This document shows, piece by piece, positions 36,458 through 44,446 of a stretch of DNA of 64,000 nt (position 1 is its first letter; each line of letters starts with the position of its first letter). Where the stretch lies: NCBI RefSeq assembly GCF_009811555.1, contig NZ_BLIN01000005.1, positions 62,001 to 126,000 on the forward strand. Direction: 5' to 3'. The translations under genes were made by a program, and so were the position numbers. The stretch comes from Streptomyces caniferus (lineage in GTDB: Bacteria > Actinomycetota > Actinomycetes > Streptomycetales > Streptomycetaceae). Under the pieces are notes generated by a model. That model did not search any database and was not told where the DNA came from. It saw only the letters and a program-made list of their open reading frames with translations.

Positions 36458-36829
36458 CTACAGCCCGCGGATCGCCTCTTCGATCGCCACCGCCAGGGAG
36501 GCCAGAGCAGTGAACCCCGGCACCGCGCCCACCAGCGCCCTGGCGAACAACTTCAGCTTGCCCTTGCGCGGTTCCGCCGAGGCGACCTCCTCGCGCGCGT
36601 CCTCCGCGGCCTCGATCAGGTCGGCGCGTTCGGGGTGCTCGGACCTGCCGAGCTCGTCGATCAGCCGGGTGAGCAGGTCGCCGATGTCCTGGGGCGACGG
36701 CTGCCGCCCGCCGTCGGACTGGGTCAGCCCGCTGTCGCGCACCTCGGCCTTCGCATTCCTTCCGCTGGCGACGGCGTTGCCGACGACGTTGGAGCCGCCG
36801 GTCGCGATGATTCCGTTGTTCCTCTGCAT
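36458..36829 (-). CDS. Small motif-plus-helix protein
   Basis: A 123-residue protein. The first ~27 residues (NNGIIATGGSNVVGNAVASG) closely repeat a motif at the end of the protein encoded by the gene upstream. Next is a helical region (SPQDIGDLLTRLIDELG) and then a hydrophobic stretch (ALVGAVPGFTALASLAVAIEEAIRGL) that could insert in a membrane. The overall layout resembles short actinobacterial helper/effector proteins of conflict systems. It is 24 bases after the larger gene and 52 before the zinc-ribbon gene, so the three are one operon. Function unknown. Confidence 0.72.
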   Translation of the reverse strand: MQRNNGIIATGGSNVVGNAVASGRNAKAEVRDSGLTQSDGGRQPSPQDIGDLLTRLIDELGRSEHPERADLIEAAEDAREEVASAEPRKGKLKLFARALVGAVPGFTALASLAVAIEEAIRGL

Positions 36830-36853
36830 TCCGATGCGATCCCTTCTCGGTTA

Positions 36854-38452
36854 TCAGTCCAGATTCAGCAGCGGGATCTTGTTGAGCACTCTCGTGGAGA
36901 TCCGCGACTTCGCGCCGGAGGCGACCGAGTTGCCTTCCACTCTCGCTCCCTCGGCCGCGATGATGCCGTTATTGATGATCATTTCCTGACGCTGGATCAG
37001 GCCGCCCGCGTCGATGTCATGCGCTTCGGCGAACTCGACGAGAGCGTCCAGGACCCGCTTCTCGACCGTCTTGAGGACCATGCCGCTGTCGGCCTTCTGG
37101 AAGTAGCGGTGGTGGTCCGCGGCCGCTGCCTGCCGGCGCACGCTCAGGCGCGCCCCGTAGTCGAATCTGCGCAGCCTGGTGATCAGCTTTTCCTGGCGGC
37201 GCAGACGCCAGGACATCCAGTAGTCGGGGGCGAATCCCGCGACCGCCCGCGCGGGCGAGGCCAGCAGGACGAACACGGTGCTGACCAGGGTCTCCGACAC
37301 CAGCTTGGCGAGGTCGCGCAGGGGCGGGCGGGGCATGAGGGTGTCGATGACCCGGTAGCGGTCGAGCAGCGGGAACAGCACCGTCGGGACGGCCTCGACG
37401 AAGAGGCTGGAGTCCGAGCGGACGAAGCGCAGGAAGAGCGAGGTGACCAACTCGCCGCCCCAGCCGGTGGAGTGGACGGCCAGGTAGGGGCGGGCCCCCT
37501 CCTCGGGTGTCCGTTTGAGGGCATCGAGCTGGTCGAAGGGGATGCGCGCGACCGGTCGTCCCAAGGGATGGGACAGGAAGCGTGAGTCCCCCAGGAGGCT
37601 CCCCCCGTCGACGAAGAGCCGTTCCTCGATCTCCAGACAGGGTAGGACCAGAGTGCCCAGCCGGTCGGCGATGTGGGCGTAGAGCTCCGTCACCTCGAAG
37701 TCGCGCGGTGTGACACCCGCTCGACCCGAGGTCGTGACGTCGAATGCCAAGGACCACGAGTCGAGTTCGACCCCGTACCCGATGAACGGTGAATAGCCGC
37801 TGTACGTGGTGACGTTGCCTCCGGCGTACGAGCCGATCTGGCGGAGGCGCGCCGCGATGTCGTCATTGAGCGGCGGTGGCGCGGCCGCGGGGTCGAACCG
37901 GTCCGGGCGGAGGCTTTGCAGGTGGCGGCCGTACTTGGTCGAGAGTTCGAAGGAGAACAGCGTCACCCAGGAGGCGATCAGCACCAGCAGCGTGAGGGCG
38001 GCGTTCCCGACCCAGAAGAAGAAGACGAAGAACAGCAGGAACAGCACGGTGAGTACGAGATCCCGGCCGTGGCGGCGGGCGTTGGCCAGATAGGCGTGCC
38101 GGAGTGCCACGGGGACGTCGCACGCCGGGGCCGCCGCCACACCCAGATGGGGCTCGGCGGCGACCTGCTTGATGAGCGACTTGGCGTAGGCGCGGTCCAG
38201 GTAGGCGGCCGCGCAGATGTATCTGGTCACGTCCCGGCCGTTCCCCCACCGCGGCACGGCGCTGCGGCGGTCGGCGGCGCTGGTGGCGAGGGACCCGATG
38301 GACGCCGAGGGCACGGTCGGCGCGTGGTCGGCGGGCTCGGGAATCGTCGCGGACGGCTCATCCGCCTCTATGGCCACGCCGCAACTGCTGCAGAAAGCGG
38401 CCCCCGTATCGGTGCCGCGGCCGCATCCTGGGCACACAGTCGTCTGCGTCAT
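36854..38452 (-). CDS. Large zinc-ribbon membrane protein with C-terminal motif
   Basis: A 532-residue protein. An N-terminal zinc ribbon (CPGCGRGTDTGAAFCSSCG) is followed by a variable linker, two transmembrane helices (residues ~125-165: VLFLLFFVFFFWVGN, LTLLVLIASWVTLF), a large soluble region and a possible further hydrophobic stretch near residue 405. Residues ~496-520 (NNGIIAAEGARVEGNSVASG) repeat the N-terminal motif of the next gene. The family is not recognised. Start ATG 38452 is set by GGGGGA just upstream; the ATG five codons before lacks one. First gene of a three-gene operon. Confidence 0.72.
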   Translation of the reverse strand: MTQTTVCPGCGRGTDTGAAFCSSCGVAIEADEPSATIPEPADHAPTVPSASIGSLATSAADRRSAVPRWGNGRDVTRYICAAAYLDRAYAKSLIKQVAAEPHLGVAAAPACDVPVALRHAYLANARRHGRDLVLTVLFLLFFVFFFWVGNAALTLLVLIASWVTLFSFELSTKYGRHLQSLRPDRFDPAAAPPPLNDDIAARLRQIGSYAGGNVTTYSGYSPFIGYGVELDSWSLAFDVTTSGRAGVTPRDFEVTELYAHIADRLGTLVLPCLEIEERLFVDGGSLLGDSRFLSHPLGRPVARIPFDQLDALKRTPEEGARPYLAVHSTGWGGELVTSLFLRFVRSDSSLFVEAVPTVLFPLLDRYRVIDTLMPRPPLRDLAKLVSETLVSTVFVLLASPARAVAGFAPDYWMSWRLRRQEKLITRLRRFDYGARLSVRRQAAAADHHRYFQKADSGMVLKTVEKRVLDALVEFAEAHDIDAGGLIQRQEMIINNGIIAAEGARVEGNSVASGAKSRISTRVLNKIPLLNLD

Positions 38453-38647
38453 CGCTCCCCCGCACATGAGATGACCCGAAGGCCACCAAGTGCACCACAG
38501 CGGCGACCTGAGAGTGCGTCATAGTCACTCTTCGAGTCAGTACCGTTACAGATCAGGAACGGGTGGCCGCGGTGGCTCCGGTGGCGGGAGAGGTACGGAG
38601 GCCGGTCCGGGGCCGCGAGCAGCCCCGGCGGCCCCGGCAGCAGGGGG

Positions 38648-39385
38648 TCAGCCCGATGTCTGACGCAGGACCAGGCAGACGAACCCCCAGGTGTCCCGGT
38701 AGCCGCGCAGCCATTCGGAGCGCCGCGTGCCGGCCGTCTCGAGGGCCTGGGGGCTGTCCGGGTCGGCCGGGTGGTCCAGGGCCCATGCGGCCAGCGAGCC
38801 CCAGCAGGCCCACTCGTAGTCGTCCAGTTCGGCGCGGGTACTGACATGGCCGTGCACAGGAGTCCACCCGTCGGCGACGACGCGATCCACCGTGGTCGCC
38901 AGGTCGTCGAAGTCCCCGAGCATCTCGACGGCCTCCGGTGAGGGCTCGCGCTCCCAGAAGCCGTCACCGATCAGCACATGTCCCCCCGGTGCCAGGTGCT
39001 CGCGGGCCGCGGCCAGGGTGGGCAGCAGGCCGCCGAAGGCGTGCGCGGCCCCGACGCTGAGCACCAGGTCGAACGCGTGCGGCGAGGAGAAGCTCCGGGC
39101 ATCTTGGTGATGGAGCACGAGGCGTTGCTCGACGTCGCGCTGGACCGAGGTCTGCCGGGCCTGCGTCAGGTCGTCCGCGGAGAGGTCGACGCCCTCGGCG
39201 TGCAGCTGCGGGTGCATGGCCAGGGCACGCAGCAGCCATTCCCCGCCCCCGCAACCGAGGTCGAGTACGCGCTCGTTGCCGCGCGGGAGGCCGCGCTCCA
39301 GCAGGCGGCGCACCGAGTCGTCGTCGACGGGGGCCTTGATCGGGTGGTCGGCATGGGCGATGCGGGAGATCTGTTCACGATTCAC
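38648..39385 (-). CDS. Class I SAM-dependent methyltransferase
   Basis: A 245-residue enzyme. SAM motif I is VLDLGCGGGEWLLRAL, motif II contains the acidic EGVDLSADDL, and motif IV is HQDARSF/FDLVLSVGAAHAF. It is a small-molecule type methyltransferase, substrate unknown. The start at GTG 39385 lies inside a 14-bp perfect inverted repeat and has no clear ribosome site. If that start is right, the repeat could control translation or transcription. A longer reading to 39475 is possible but its extra residues are basic and non-homologous. Confidence 0.85.
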   Translation of the reverse strand: MNREQISRIAHADHPIKAPVDDDSVRRLLERGLPRGNERVLDLGCGGGEWLLRALAMHPQLHAEGVDLSADDLTQARQTSVQRDVEQRLVLHHQDARSFSSPHAFDLVLSVGAAHAFGGLLPTLAAAREHLAPGGHVLIGDGFWEREPSPEAVEMLGDFDDLATTVDRVVADGWTPVHGHVSTRAELDDYEWACWGSLAAWALDHPADPDSPQALETAGTRRSEWLRGYRDTWGFVCLVLRQTSG

Positions 39386-39414
39386 CGGCGCAGCTTGCCA
39401 GCGCCGGTGAATCG
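39378..39414. repeat. 14-bp perfect inverted repeat at the methyltransferase start
   Basis: CGATTCACCGGCGC (39378-39391) and GCGCCGGTGAATCG (39401-39414) are perfect complements with a 9-base spacer. The GTG start codon of the methyltransferase lies in the left arm. It could be an operator or an RNA hairpin that hides the start. Confidence 0.7.
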
Positions 39415-39509
39415 CGCGCACATGGTTTTCTCGTCCTCGGCCTCCCCCGGCGGGCGGGCCCTGCCGCACGCTCACGGGCTCGCACCGACGGAGTCAGGAG
39501 CGGCGGCGG

Positions 39510-40589
39510 TCAGCCGGTGAAGGCCTTCGTGAACTCGTTCGCCGGCTTCCCGATGCTGGAACAGGTCGCCGTCGCCTTGAGGGTGGCGCCTCCCGGACAG
39601 GCCTTGTCGCGGGTGAGCGACCACATCGACAGCCGGCCGAGGCCCTTCTTGTCGGCGAACCTTTTGAGCTCGGCCGCGTCGTCGGTCCTGAAGACCTCGC
39701 CCTTGACGTCGTTCACACCGATCATCGGCGTGACCGCAACGGTCTTCCAGGCCCGGGCCTCGTCGCGGATGCCGAGTGCCGACTTGACCTGCTTCTGGGT
39801 GGCGGTGGCGGCCGAGATGGCGTATTTGCCCATGTCGCCGTCGTAGTAGGTGCCGTAGTCCATCGCCATGATGTTCACGGAGGAGATCCGGACACCGTTC
39901 TTCTCGGCGTTCTCCAGGACCGCGACGGCGTGCCGGTTCAGACCGGAGGGGAGCACCGGGAGCGTGAAGGACACATCCAGCTTCTTGTGCTGCTGGAGCC
40001 GGGCGATCGCTCGGGCGCGGAGGTCGTTCGCCCTGGTGTCCGTCAGGGCGGGGCCCTCGATGTCGAAGTCGGCCTTCGTCAGGCCGTAGGCGTCGATGAC
40101 CTCGCTGTAGGCATGCACCAGCTTGTCCACCGAGCCGCAGACCCTGGCCAGTTCGTTGCCGCTCTGCCCGCCGAAGGAGATCCGTACATCGCCGCCCTTG
40201 GCGCGCAGCGCGTCCGCCTGCCGCGCCACCGGGTTGTCGCGGAGTGTCTGCCGGCCGCCCCACTTGGGTACGCAGCCGCCTCCCGGGGAGACGAAGGCCA
40301 GGTTGTACTCCTTGACGCCGGTCTCCTCGGCCCCCTTGAGAAGGTCATAGGGGGGCCTGAGCGAGGTGTCCACGTACGGCGAGAAGGTGCTGGATTCCTT
40401 GGCGGGGGCGGGGCTGCTCTCCTGCGGCGAGGACACCACGGGGGTCGGGCGCTTGGGCTTCTCCTGATGGTCCTCGCTCGAACATCCGGCGAGCAACAAC
40501 GCCGCGGTCACCGCCGCTCCTGCCACGGTGACGGCCGGCCGCACCCGGTGGCTCGTCCGGGGAGCAGGCACTTCTGCGTCGTTCGTCAT
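39510..40589 (-). CDS. GH18 chitinase-like lipoprotein
   Basis: A 359-residue lipoprotein (lipobox LLAGC near residue 37). The catalytic motif is ADFDIEGPAL, DxDxE with the catalytic glutamate. The family pattern matches the chitinase at 14525-15745: GGGCVPKWGG, SFGGQSGNELARVC, TFLPVLPSG-like strands and MDYG. It has no CBM and stays anchored on the outer membrane face. It probably acts on chito-oligomers or another beta-glycan near the cell. Start ATG 40589 has GGAGG about ten bases upstream. No good dre site was found upstream. Confidence 0.88.
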   Translation of the reverse strand: MTNDAEVPAPRTSHRVRPAVTVAGAAVTAALLLAGCSSEDHQEKPKRPTPVVSSPQESSPAPAKESSTFSPYVDTSLRPPYDLLKGAEETGVKEYNLAFVSPGGGCVPKWGGRQTLRDNPVARQADALRAKGGDVRISFGGQSGNELARVCGSVDKLVHAYSEVIDAYGLTKADFDIEGPALTDTRANDLRARAIARLQQHKKLDVSFTLPVLPSGLNRHAVAVLENAEKNGVRISSVNIMAMDYGTYYDGDMGKYAISAATATQKQVKSALGIRDEARAWKTVAVTPMIGVNDVKGEVFRTDDAAELKRFADKKGLGRLSMWSLTRDKACPGGATLKATATCSSIGKPANEFTKAFTG

Positions 40590-41011
40590 CGTCGGGCTGC
40601 CTCCATCAGTGGGGGGTGGGCAGTTGGTGGTCGGACCTGCCGCGAGGAAGCGACAACGGCTGGGGGGTATGTGTGGGGGCCGGGTTCGGAGGATATCGGG
40701 CGGCAGGTGAGCGGGGCACTCGGGGCGGGCGCCGGGTGAGGCGGGCGGCCCGCCCGTCGGGCACGGATACGTCAAGTAGTCATCCGTCGAGGGTACTTGA
40801 GAGGGCACTCGATACGACGGATCGGGCTTGGCGGCCCCCGCGCCCGACCCGCGGCACGGGTCCTGGCGTCTGCCCTGCCGCAACACCGTCCAATCGGCGG
40901 AGGCGACGTGGGAAGCCTCACACACCGGACTCCTTGGGGGAGGAAAACCCCCGAGCCGGACCGCCTCCGCCCCTATGACGTCACGGCGCCATGACACCTG
41001 GCGTCATCACG
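40590..41011. other. Intergenic, chitinase-like gene promoter region
   Basis: No gene supported. It lies between the chitinase-like lipoprotein and HAD phosphatase genes, both on the minus strand. A sequence TGGTCGGACC near 40636 recalls a dre site but is one base too short to be one. Confidence 0.4.
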
Positions 41012-41731
41012 TCACGACTCCCTGCCCTCTGCACCATCGGGGCCCGTGCCCTGGGCGGGGATGCGGGCGTCGGCCCACCCCCGCACCGCCGGCTCTTCCA
41101 GCGAGTGGACCCACCAGTCGGCCAGTGCCGTCTCCGCGTCGCTCGGCCGGGGCCCGACGCCGAGTACGCGCATACCGGCGCCCGCGGCGGCCTGGATGCC
41201 GCAGTGGGAGTCCTCGACGGCCAGCGTGTCGGCGGGTTCCACCCCGCAGAGCTCGGCGGCGGTGAGATAGACGTCCGGATGGGGCTTGGGCCTCGTCGTG
41301 GCATTGGGCACCACGATGTGACGGAAGCATTCCCGGAGTCCGGCCATGTCGAGGCAGGACTCGACGACTTCCAGCGGGCAGTTGCTGGCCACCGCCAGCG
41401 GGGCGAACTGCACGGTCGAATGCACCAGTTCCGGCGCACCGGGCATGGTGGTGGGGTCCGCGGAGACGAGGTCGCGGAAACATTCGAGCAGCGATTCCGT
41501 CATGTCCCCGGTCAGTTCCGGGCGGCCGGCGACGTCGGCCATCAAGCGCCCGCATTCGGTGTAGTGCAGCCCGCGGGCCTTTTCCGCGAATGCGGCCGAG
41601 GGGGTGAATCCATAGCTGTGCAGCACCATGTCACGGGCGTCCTGCCAGTGGCGTTCGGTGTCCATCAGCGTGCCGTCGCAGTCGAAGACGACGGCGGCGG
41701 GAGTCCAGGAAAAGATGCTGTCTGCGGTCAT
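41012..41731 (-). CDS. HAD family phosphatase, beta-phosphoglucomutase-like
   Basis: A 239-residue HAD subfamily IA hydrolase. Motif I is VVFDCDGTLMDTE with both aspartates, motif II is VASNC, motif III lysine is in TRPKPHPD and motif IV is VEDSHCG. The four-helix cap is of the beta-phosphoglucomutase type. Because it lies beside afsA and a gamma-butyrolactone receptor gene, I infer it may remove the phosphate from the butenolide/butanolide phosphate made by AfsA. It has its own promoter region with an 18-bp palindrome. Confidence 0.88.
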   Translation of the reverse strand: MTADSIFSWTPAAVVFDCDGTLMDTERHWQDARDMVLHSYGFTPSAAFAEKARGLHYTECGRLMADVAGRPELTGDMTESLLECFRDLVSADPTTMPGAPELVHSTVQFAPLAVASNCPLEVVESCLDMAGLRECFRHIVVPNATTRPKPHPDVYLTAAELCGVEPADTLAVEDSHCGIQAAAGAGMRVLGVGPRPSDAETALADWWVHSLEEPAVRGWADARIPAQGTGPDGAEGRES

Positions 41732-41886
41732 CCGAGATTCCGTTCCGAGGGGCCCGGAGGCGCCGCTGTGACCGGTCGCGAAGAGAGACAGCGCAGGGTC
41801 GGTTACGGACGCCCGTCACCGGGCCGAGGGGATTTCCGGCAGAGGGCAGTCCTCATGGGCGGGAGTCCTCCGCGCTCCACGCCGGA

Positions 41887-41904
41887 ACATAACGATCGTT
41901 ACGT
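41887..41904. promoter_or_regulatory. TetR-type palindrome upstream of the HAD phosphatase gene
   Basis: ACATAACGATCGTTACGT is an 18-bp dyad with one mismatched pair, centred on the perfect TAACGATCGTTA. It lies about 155 bases upstream of the phosphatase start. It may be the operator of the nearby TetR-family receptor. Confidence 0.55.
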
Positions 41905-41959
41905 TACGGACGGCAACACAGAGTGGTCAACAGGTTCGTAAATGTCCATATTGTGTGCT

Positions 41960-42880
41960 CTACGTATAACCGAGAGTTCCGTAAGCCGTTTCAGTGCCGC
42001 CCTGGACGATGCGGAAAGCGCATGTCGACCGGTGCCGGGTGCACAGCACCCTTGCGGGTGGGGCCGGTTCGGTGAACCGTGAGGCCTTCAGCCAGCCGAA
42101 ACGGGGGCGGCTCAGCCTGCCCCGGCTGCCGTAGGAGGCGGCCTGGCGGGCGGCCTCCAGCAGCACCATGCCGGGTACGTGATCGGTGGGGTGGTCGAAG
42201 AAGAACGGGTGCAGCGGGTCGGCCGGTGACACCAACAGCCCGTCCCCGTCGAGAGCGAGGACCACATCGTGCGGGTGGTTCACGGTGAGCCGGGCGGCCG
42301 GTGGGCGGTTCCCCTGCCCCGAAGGGCGGGCCGAGGAGGCCACGCCCGCGCTTGCGGCGCGCAGCGCGGTGAAGCGCGCGCCGTCCAGAAAGCGCACGCC
42401 CCCGCCACCGCACCCGAAGGTCTTCCCGTAGGCGGCGAAGGTGACGTTCAGTCGCAGGCCCACGACGGGCCCGTCCCGCAGCCGCCGGACGGCGCTCACC
42501 CGTGCGCGGCAGGTGACCTGGGTCGCTCCGGCGCGGGCCGGCGTCTCGTCGGCGGGCCTGAGATGGAAGTACAGGTCGGTGATGACCGCGTGGAACGCCG
42601 CCGGAACGGCGTAGAACCGCAGGGGAACGTAGAGGCCGAGCTGACGCAGCGTCTCCACCAGGATCAGCGGGCTGTGCCGCTGTGAACCGTCGCGGGGGAA
42701 GGTCGCATGCGCGCGCGGCCAGGACGCCGCCGCGAGGAAGACGTGCGCGGTGTCGGCCGGCCGTACGTCGGTGAGGAGGACCTCCGCCACCGAGGTTCGG
42801 TGCACCAGCTCGCGCTCGACCGTACGGGACCAGCTGAGCGGCTCACTCTTTCCAGCGGCGCCGACCGTTGACGTGCTCAT
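41960..42880 (-). CDS. afsA: AfsA-type gamma-butyrolactone biosynthesis protein
   Basis: A 306-residue protein with two hotdog-like repeats. The first carries HSPLILVETLRQLGLY and the second FFDHPTDHVPGMVLLEAARQAA, each with the conserved Glu/Arg-Gln of the AfsA/ScbA/BarX family. AfsA joins a beta-ketoacyl chain to dihydroxyacetone phosphate, the first step to A-factor-like signals. It is divergent from a ScbR-type receptor (105 bases between starts) and upstream of a HAD phosphatase on the same strand. The signal could control nearby secondary metabolism. The symbol is used for the family. Confidence 0.92.
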   Translation of the reverse strand: MSTSTVGAAGKSEPLSWSRTVERELVHRTSVAEVLLTDVRPADTAHVFLAAASWPRAHATFPRDGSQRHSPLILVETLRQLGLYVPLRFYAVPAAFHAVITDLYFHLRPADETPARAGATQVTCRARVSAVRRLRDGPVVGLRLNVTFAAYGKTFGCGGGGVRFLDGARFTALRAASAGVASSARPSGQGNRPPAARLTVNHPHDVVLALDGDGLLVSPADPLHPFFFDHPTDHVPGMVLLEAARQAASYGSRGRLSRPRFGWLKASRFTEPAPPARVLCTRHRSTCAFRIVQGGTETAYGTLGYT

Positions 42881-42985
42881 ACGACCAGGGAATACCTAGA
42901 TGCGCACCTGCGCACCCTTGAATTCCGGGGCGCGCGGAACGGTAGGTTGCCTGCCGGCGGTACGAGACCGAAATCCGAGGTGTAT

Positions 42986-43639
42986 GTGCAGATCCGGGCG
43001 AAGACGACGCGCAGGTCCCTGCTCGAGGCGGCAGCGACCTTGTTCGACGAAAGAGGGTACGCCGGTACCAGCATCAGCGACATCAGTGCGCATTCGGGTC
43101 GCACCAGCGGTGCCATCTATTTCCACTACGCCAGCAAGGAGAAGCTCGCGCTCGCCATCGTCGAGGAGCATTTCGCCACGTGGCCGCATTTGATCAGCCG
43201 GCACCGGCAGCGCGGTCTGCCCGCATTGGAGAAACTCGTCGCGCTGAGCTTCGAGGTGGCCCGGGCCTTTCGTGACGACATCGTGGTCCGGGCCGGAGCC
43301 CGCCTCTGGGCCGAACGCAAGGCCATCGACACCCAGCTCCCCGCGCCGTTCCTCGGCTGGATCGAAGCGGTCACGGAGCTGCTCGAAGAGGCCGACCGCA
43401 ACGGTGAACTCGCCGACGACGTGCCGCCCGCCACCACCGCCCACGGCATCATCTGCGCCTTCTTCGGTCTGCACACCGTCTCCGACGCCCTGGACGGACG
43501 CCGGCACATCGAGGAGCGCCTCGACGACCTGTGGCATCTGCTGCTCCGCGGACTGCAGGCCGAGCCGGACCCGGCCGCGCTGCTCGAGCGAGTGCGCCGG
43601 CCGATGCGCGAGAACCAGCAGACCCCCGGGTCCGCGTAG
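42986..43639 (+). CDS. Gamma-butyrolactone receptor, TetR family (ScbR/ArpA-like)
   Basis: A 217-residue TetR-family regulator. The DNA-binding helix-turn-helix is RRSLLEAAATLFDERGY then TSISDISAHSGRTSGAIYFHY, followed by FASKEKL-type helix 4. The start at GTG 42986 is fixed by GAGG five bases upstream and gives a length close to ScbR (215). Such receptors repress their targets until a gamma-butyrolactone binds. Divergent pairing with afsA is the classic arrangement and makes receptor status likely. Confidence 0.88.
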   Translation: MQIRAKTTRRSLLEAAATLFDERGYAGTSISDISAHSGRTSGAIYFHYASKEKLALAIVEEHFATWPHLISRHRQRGLPALEKLVALSFEVARAFRDDIVVRAGARLWAERKAIDTQLPAPFLGWIEAVTELLEEADRNGELADDVPPATTAHGIICAFFGLHTVSDALDGRRHIEERLDDLWHLLLRGLQAEPDPAALLERVRRPMRENQQTPGSA

Positions 43640-43842
43640 CCGGATCGTGGCCTCGCCGACAACGGTTTCCGGACCGGGACTTGGGGGTGGGTCCCTGTGC
43701 GGCGGAGCGGCCGCACGCGGTCGTCCAACGCGCCGTCGGCGGGCAGGGGCTGCTGGTCAGCGGGCTCGTGACGGGAGGTAGCCTGCACCGGTCCTATCGA
43801 GTTACCCGTCGTCCGGGTAGTCAGCCATGGGGGAATTCAGGC

Positions 43843-44376
43843 ATGTCCGCGCCGCCGCCCTATCAGAATCAGCCGCAACAGCCCTACGGGTATCCGCAGC
43901 AACAGCAACAGCAACAGCAACAGCAGTACGGATATCCGCAGCAACAGCAGCCGTATGGGTATCCGCAGCAGCCCCAGGGGCCGCAGCGGCCGCAGGGCCC
44001 GCAGCGGCAGAGCAGCCCCTTGCGGGGGCTGATCACCGCGGTCATCGTCCTGGCGATCTTCGGCGGCGGCGCCTGGTACGTGTGGGACTACAACACCAAT
44101 CCCCATGGCGGCAAGGCCAAGAAGGAGGCCGCCCAGGCCGCGCGGGCCGAGGAGAACAAGAAGTACGACCCGCAGGTCGGGGACTGCGTCAAGGTTCACG
44201 ACCCCCAGGGGGAGCCGAGGGCGGAGATCGTCGACTGCGGCTCGGCCGAGGCGGAGTACAAGACCGGCGACAAGCTGTTCGGCGCCGGCGAACGGTGCGG
44301 ATCGAAGTTCGACTACGGCATTCACGTGTCGATCCGCCACAGCACGTCCTACACGCTGTGCTTCACCAAGGTCTGA
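43843..44376 (+). CDS. LppU-like membrane protein with poly-Gln N-terminus
   Basis: A 177-residue protein. The first ~55 residues are Gln/Pro/Tyr-rich with a run of ten glutamines (from alternating CAG and CAA, 43897-43926). One transmembrane helix follows (LITAVIVLAIFGGGAWYVW). The C-terminal ~80 residues form an LppU-type extracellular domain with four cysteines (GDCVKV, IVDCGSAEAEY, ERCGSKF, TLCFTKV), likely two disulfides. The family is common in actinobacteria; function unknown. A strong terminator follows. Confidence 0.82.
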   Translation: MSAPPPYQNQPQQPYGYPQQQQQQQQQQYGYPQQQQPYGYPQQPQGPQRPQGPQRQSSPLRGLITAVIVLAIFGGGAWYVWDYNTNPHGGKAKKEAAQAARAEENKKYDPQVGDCVKVHDPQGEPRAEIVDCGSAEAEYKTGDKLFGAGERCGSKFDYGIHVSIRHSTSYTLCFTKV

Positions 44377-44389
44377 CCCTCGGGTCTCC

Positions 44390-44432
44390 CTCCGGCCGTC
44401 GCCCGATGCAGCGGGCGACGGCCGGAGCTTTT
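44390..44432 (+). terminator. Terminator after the LppU-like gene
   Basis: Arms at 44390-44405 and 44412-44427 are perfectly complementary over 16 bases with a 6-base loop, followed by CTTTT. It separates this gene from the convergent giant NACHT gene, whose stop is at 44447. Confidence 0.85.
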
Positions 44433-44446
44433 CGCACTCCCCCGCC

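Noticed and set aside
40632-40645. Possible dre site upstream of the chitinase-like lipoprotein gene
   Set aside because: TGGTCGGACC lacks one central base of the 16-bp dyad, so DasR symmetry is broken.
42881-42985. Classical ARE box between afsA and the receptor gene
   Set aside because: I found no convincing match to the butyrolactone-receptor ARE consensus in this short region. The better palindrome is at 41887-41904.
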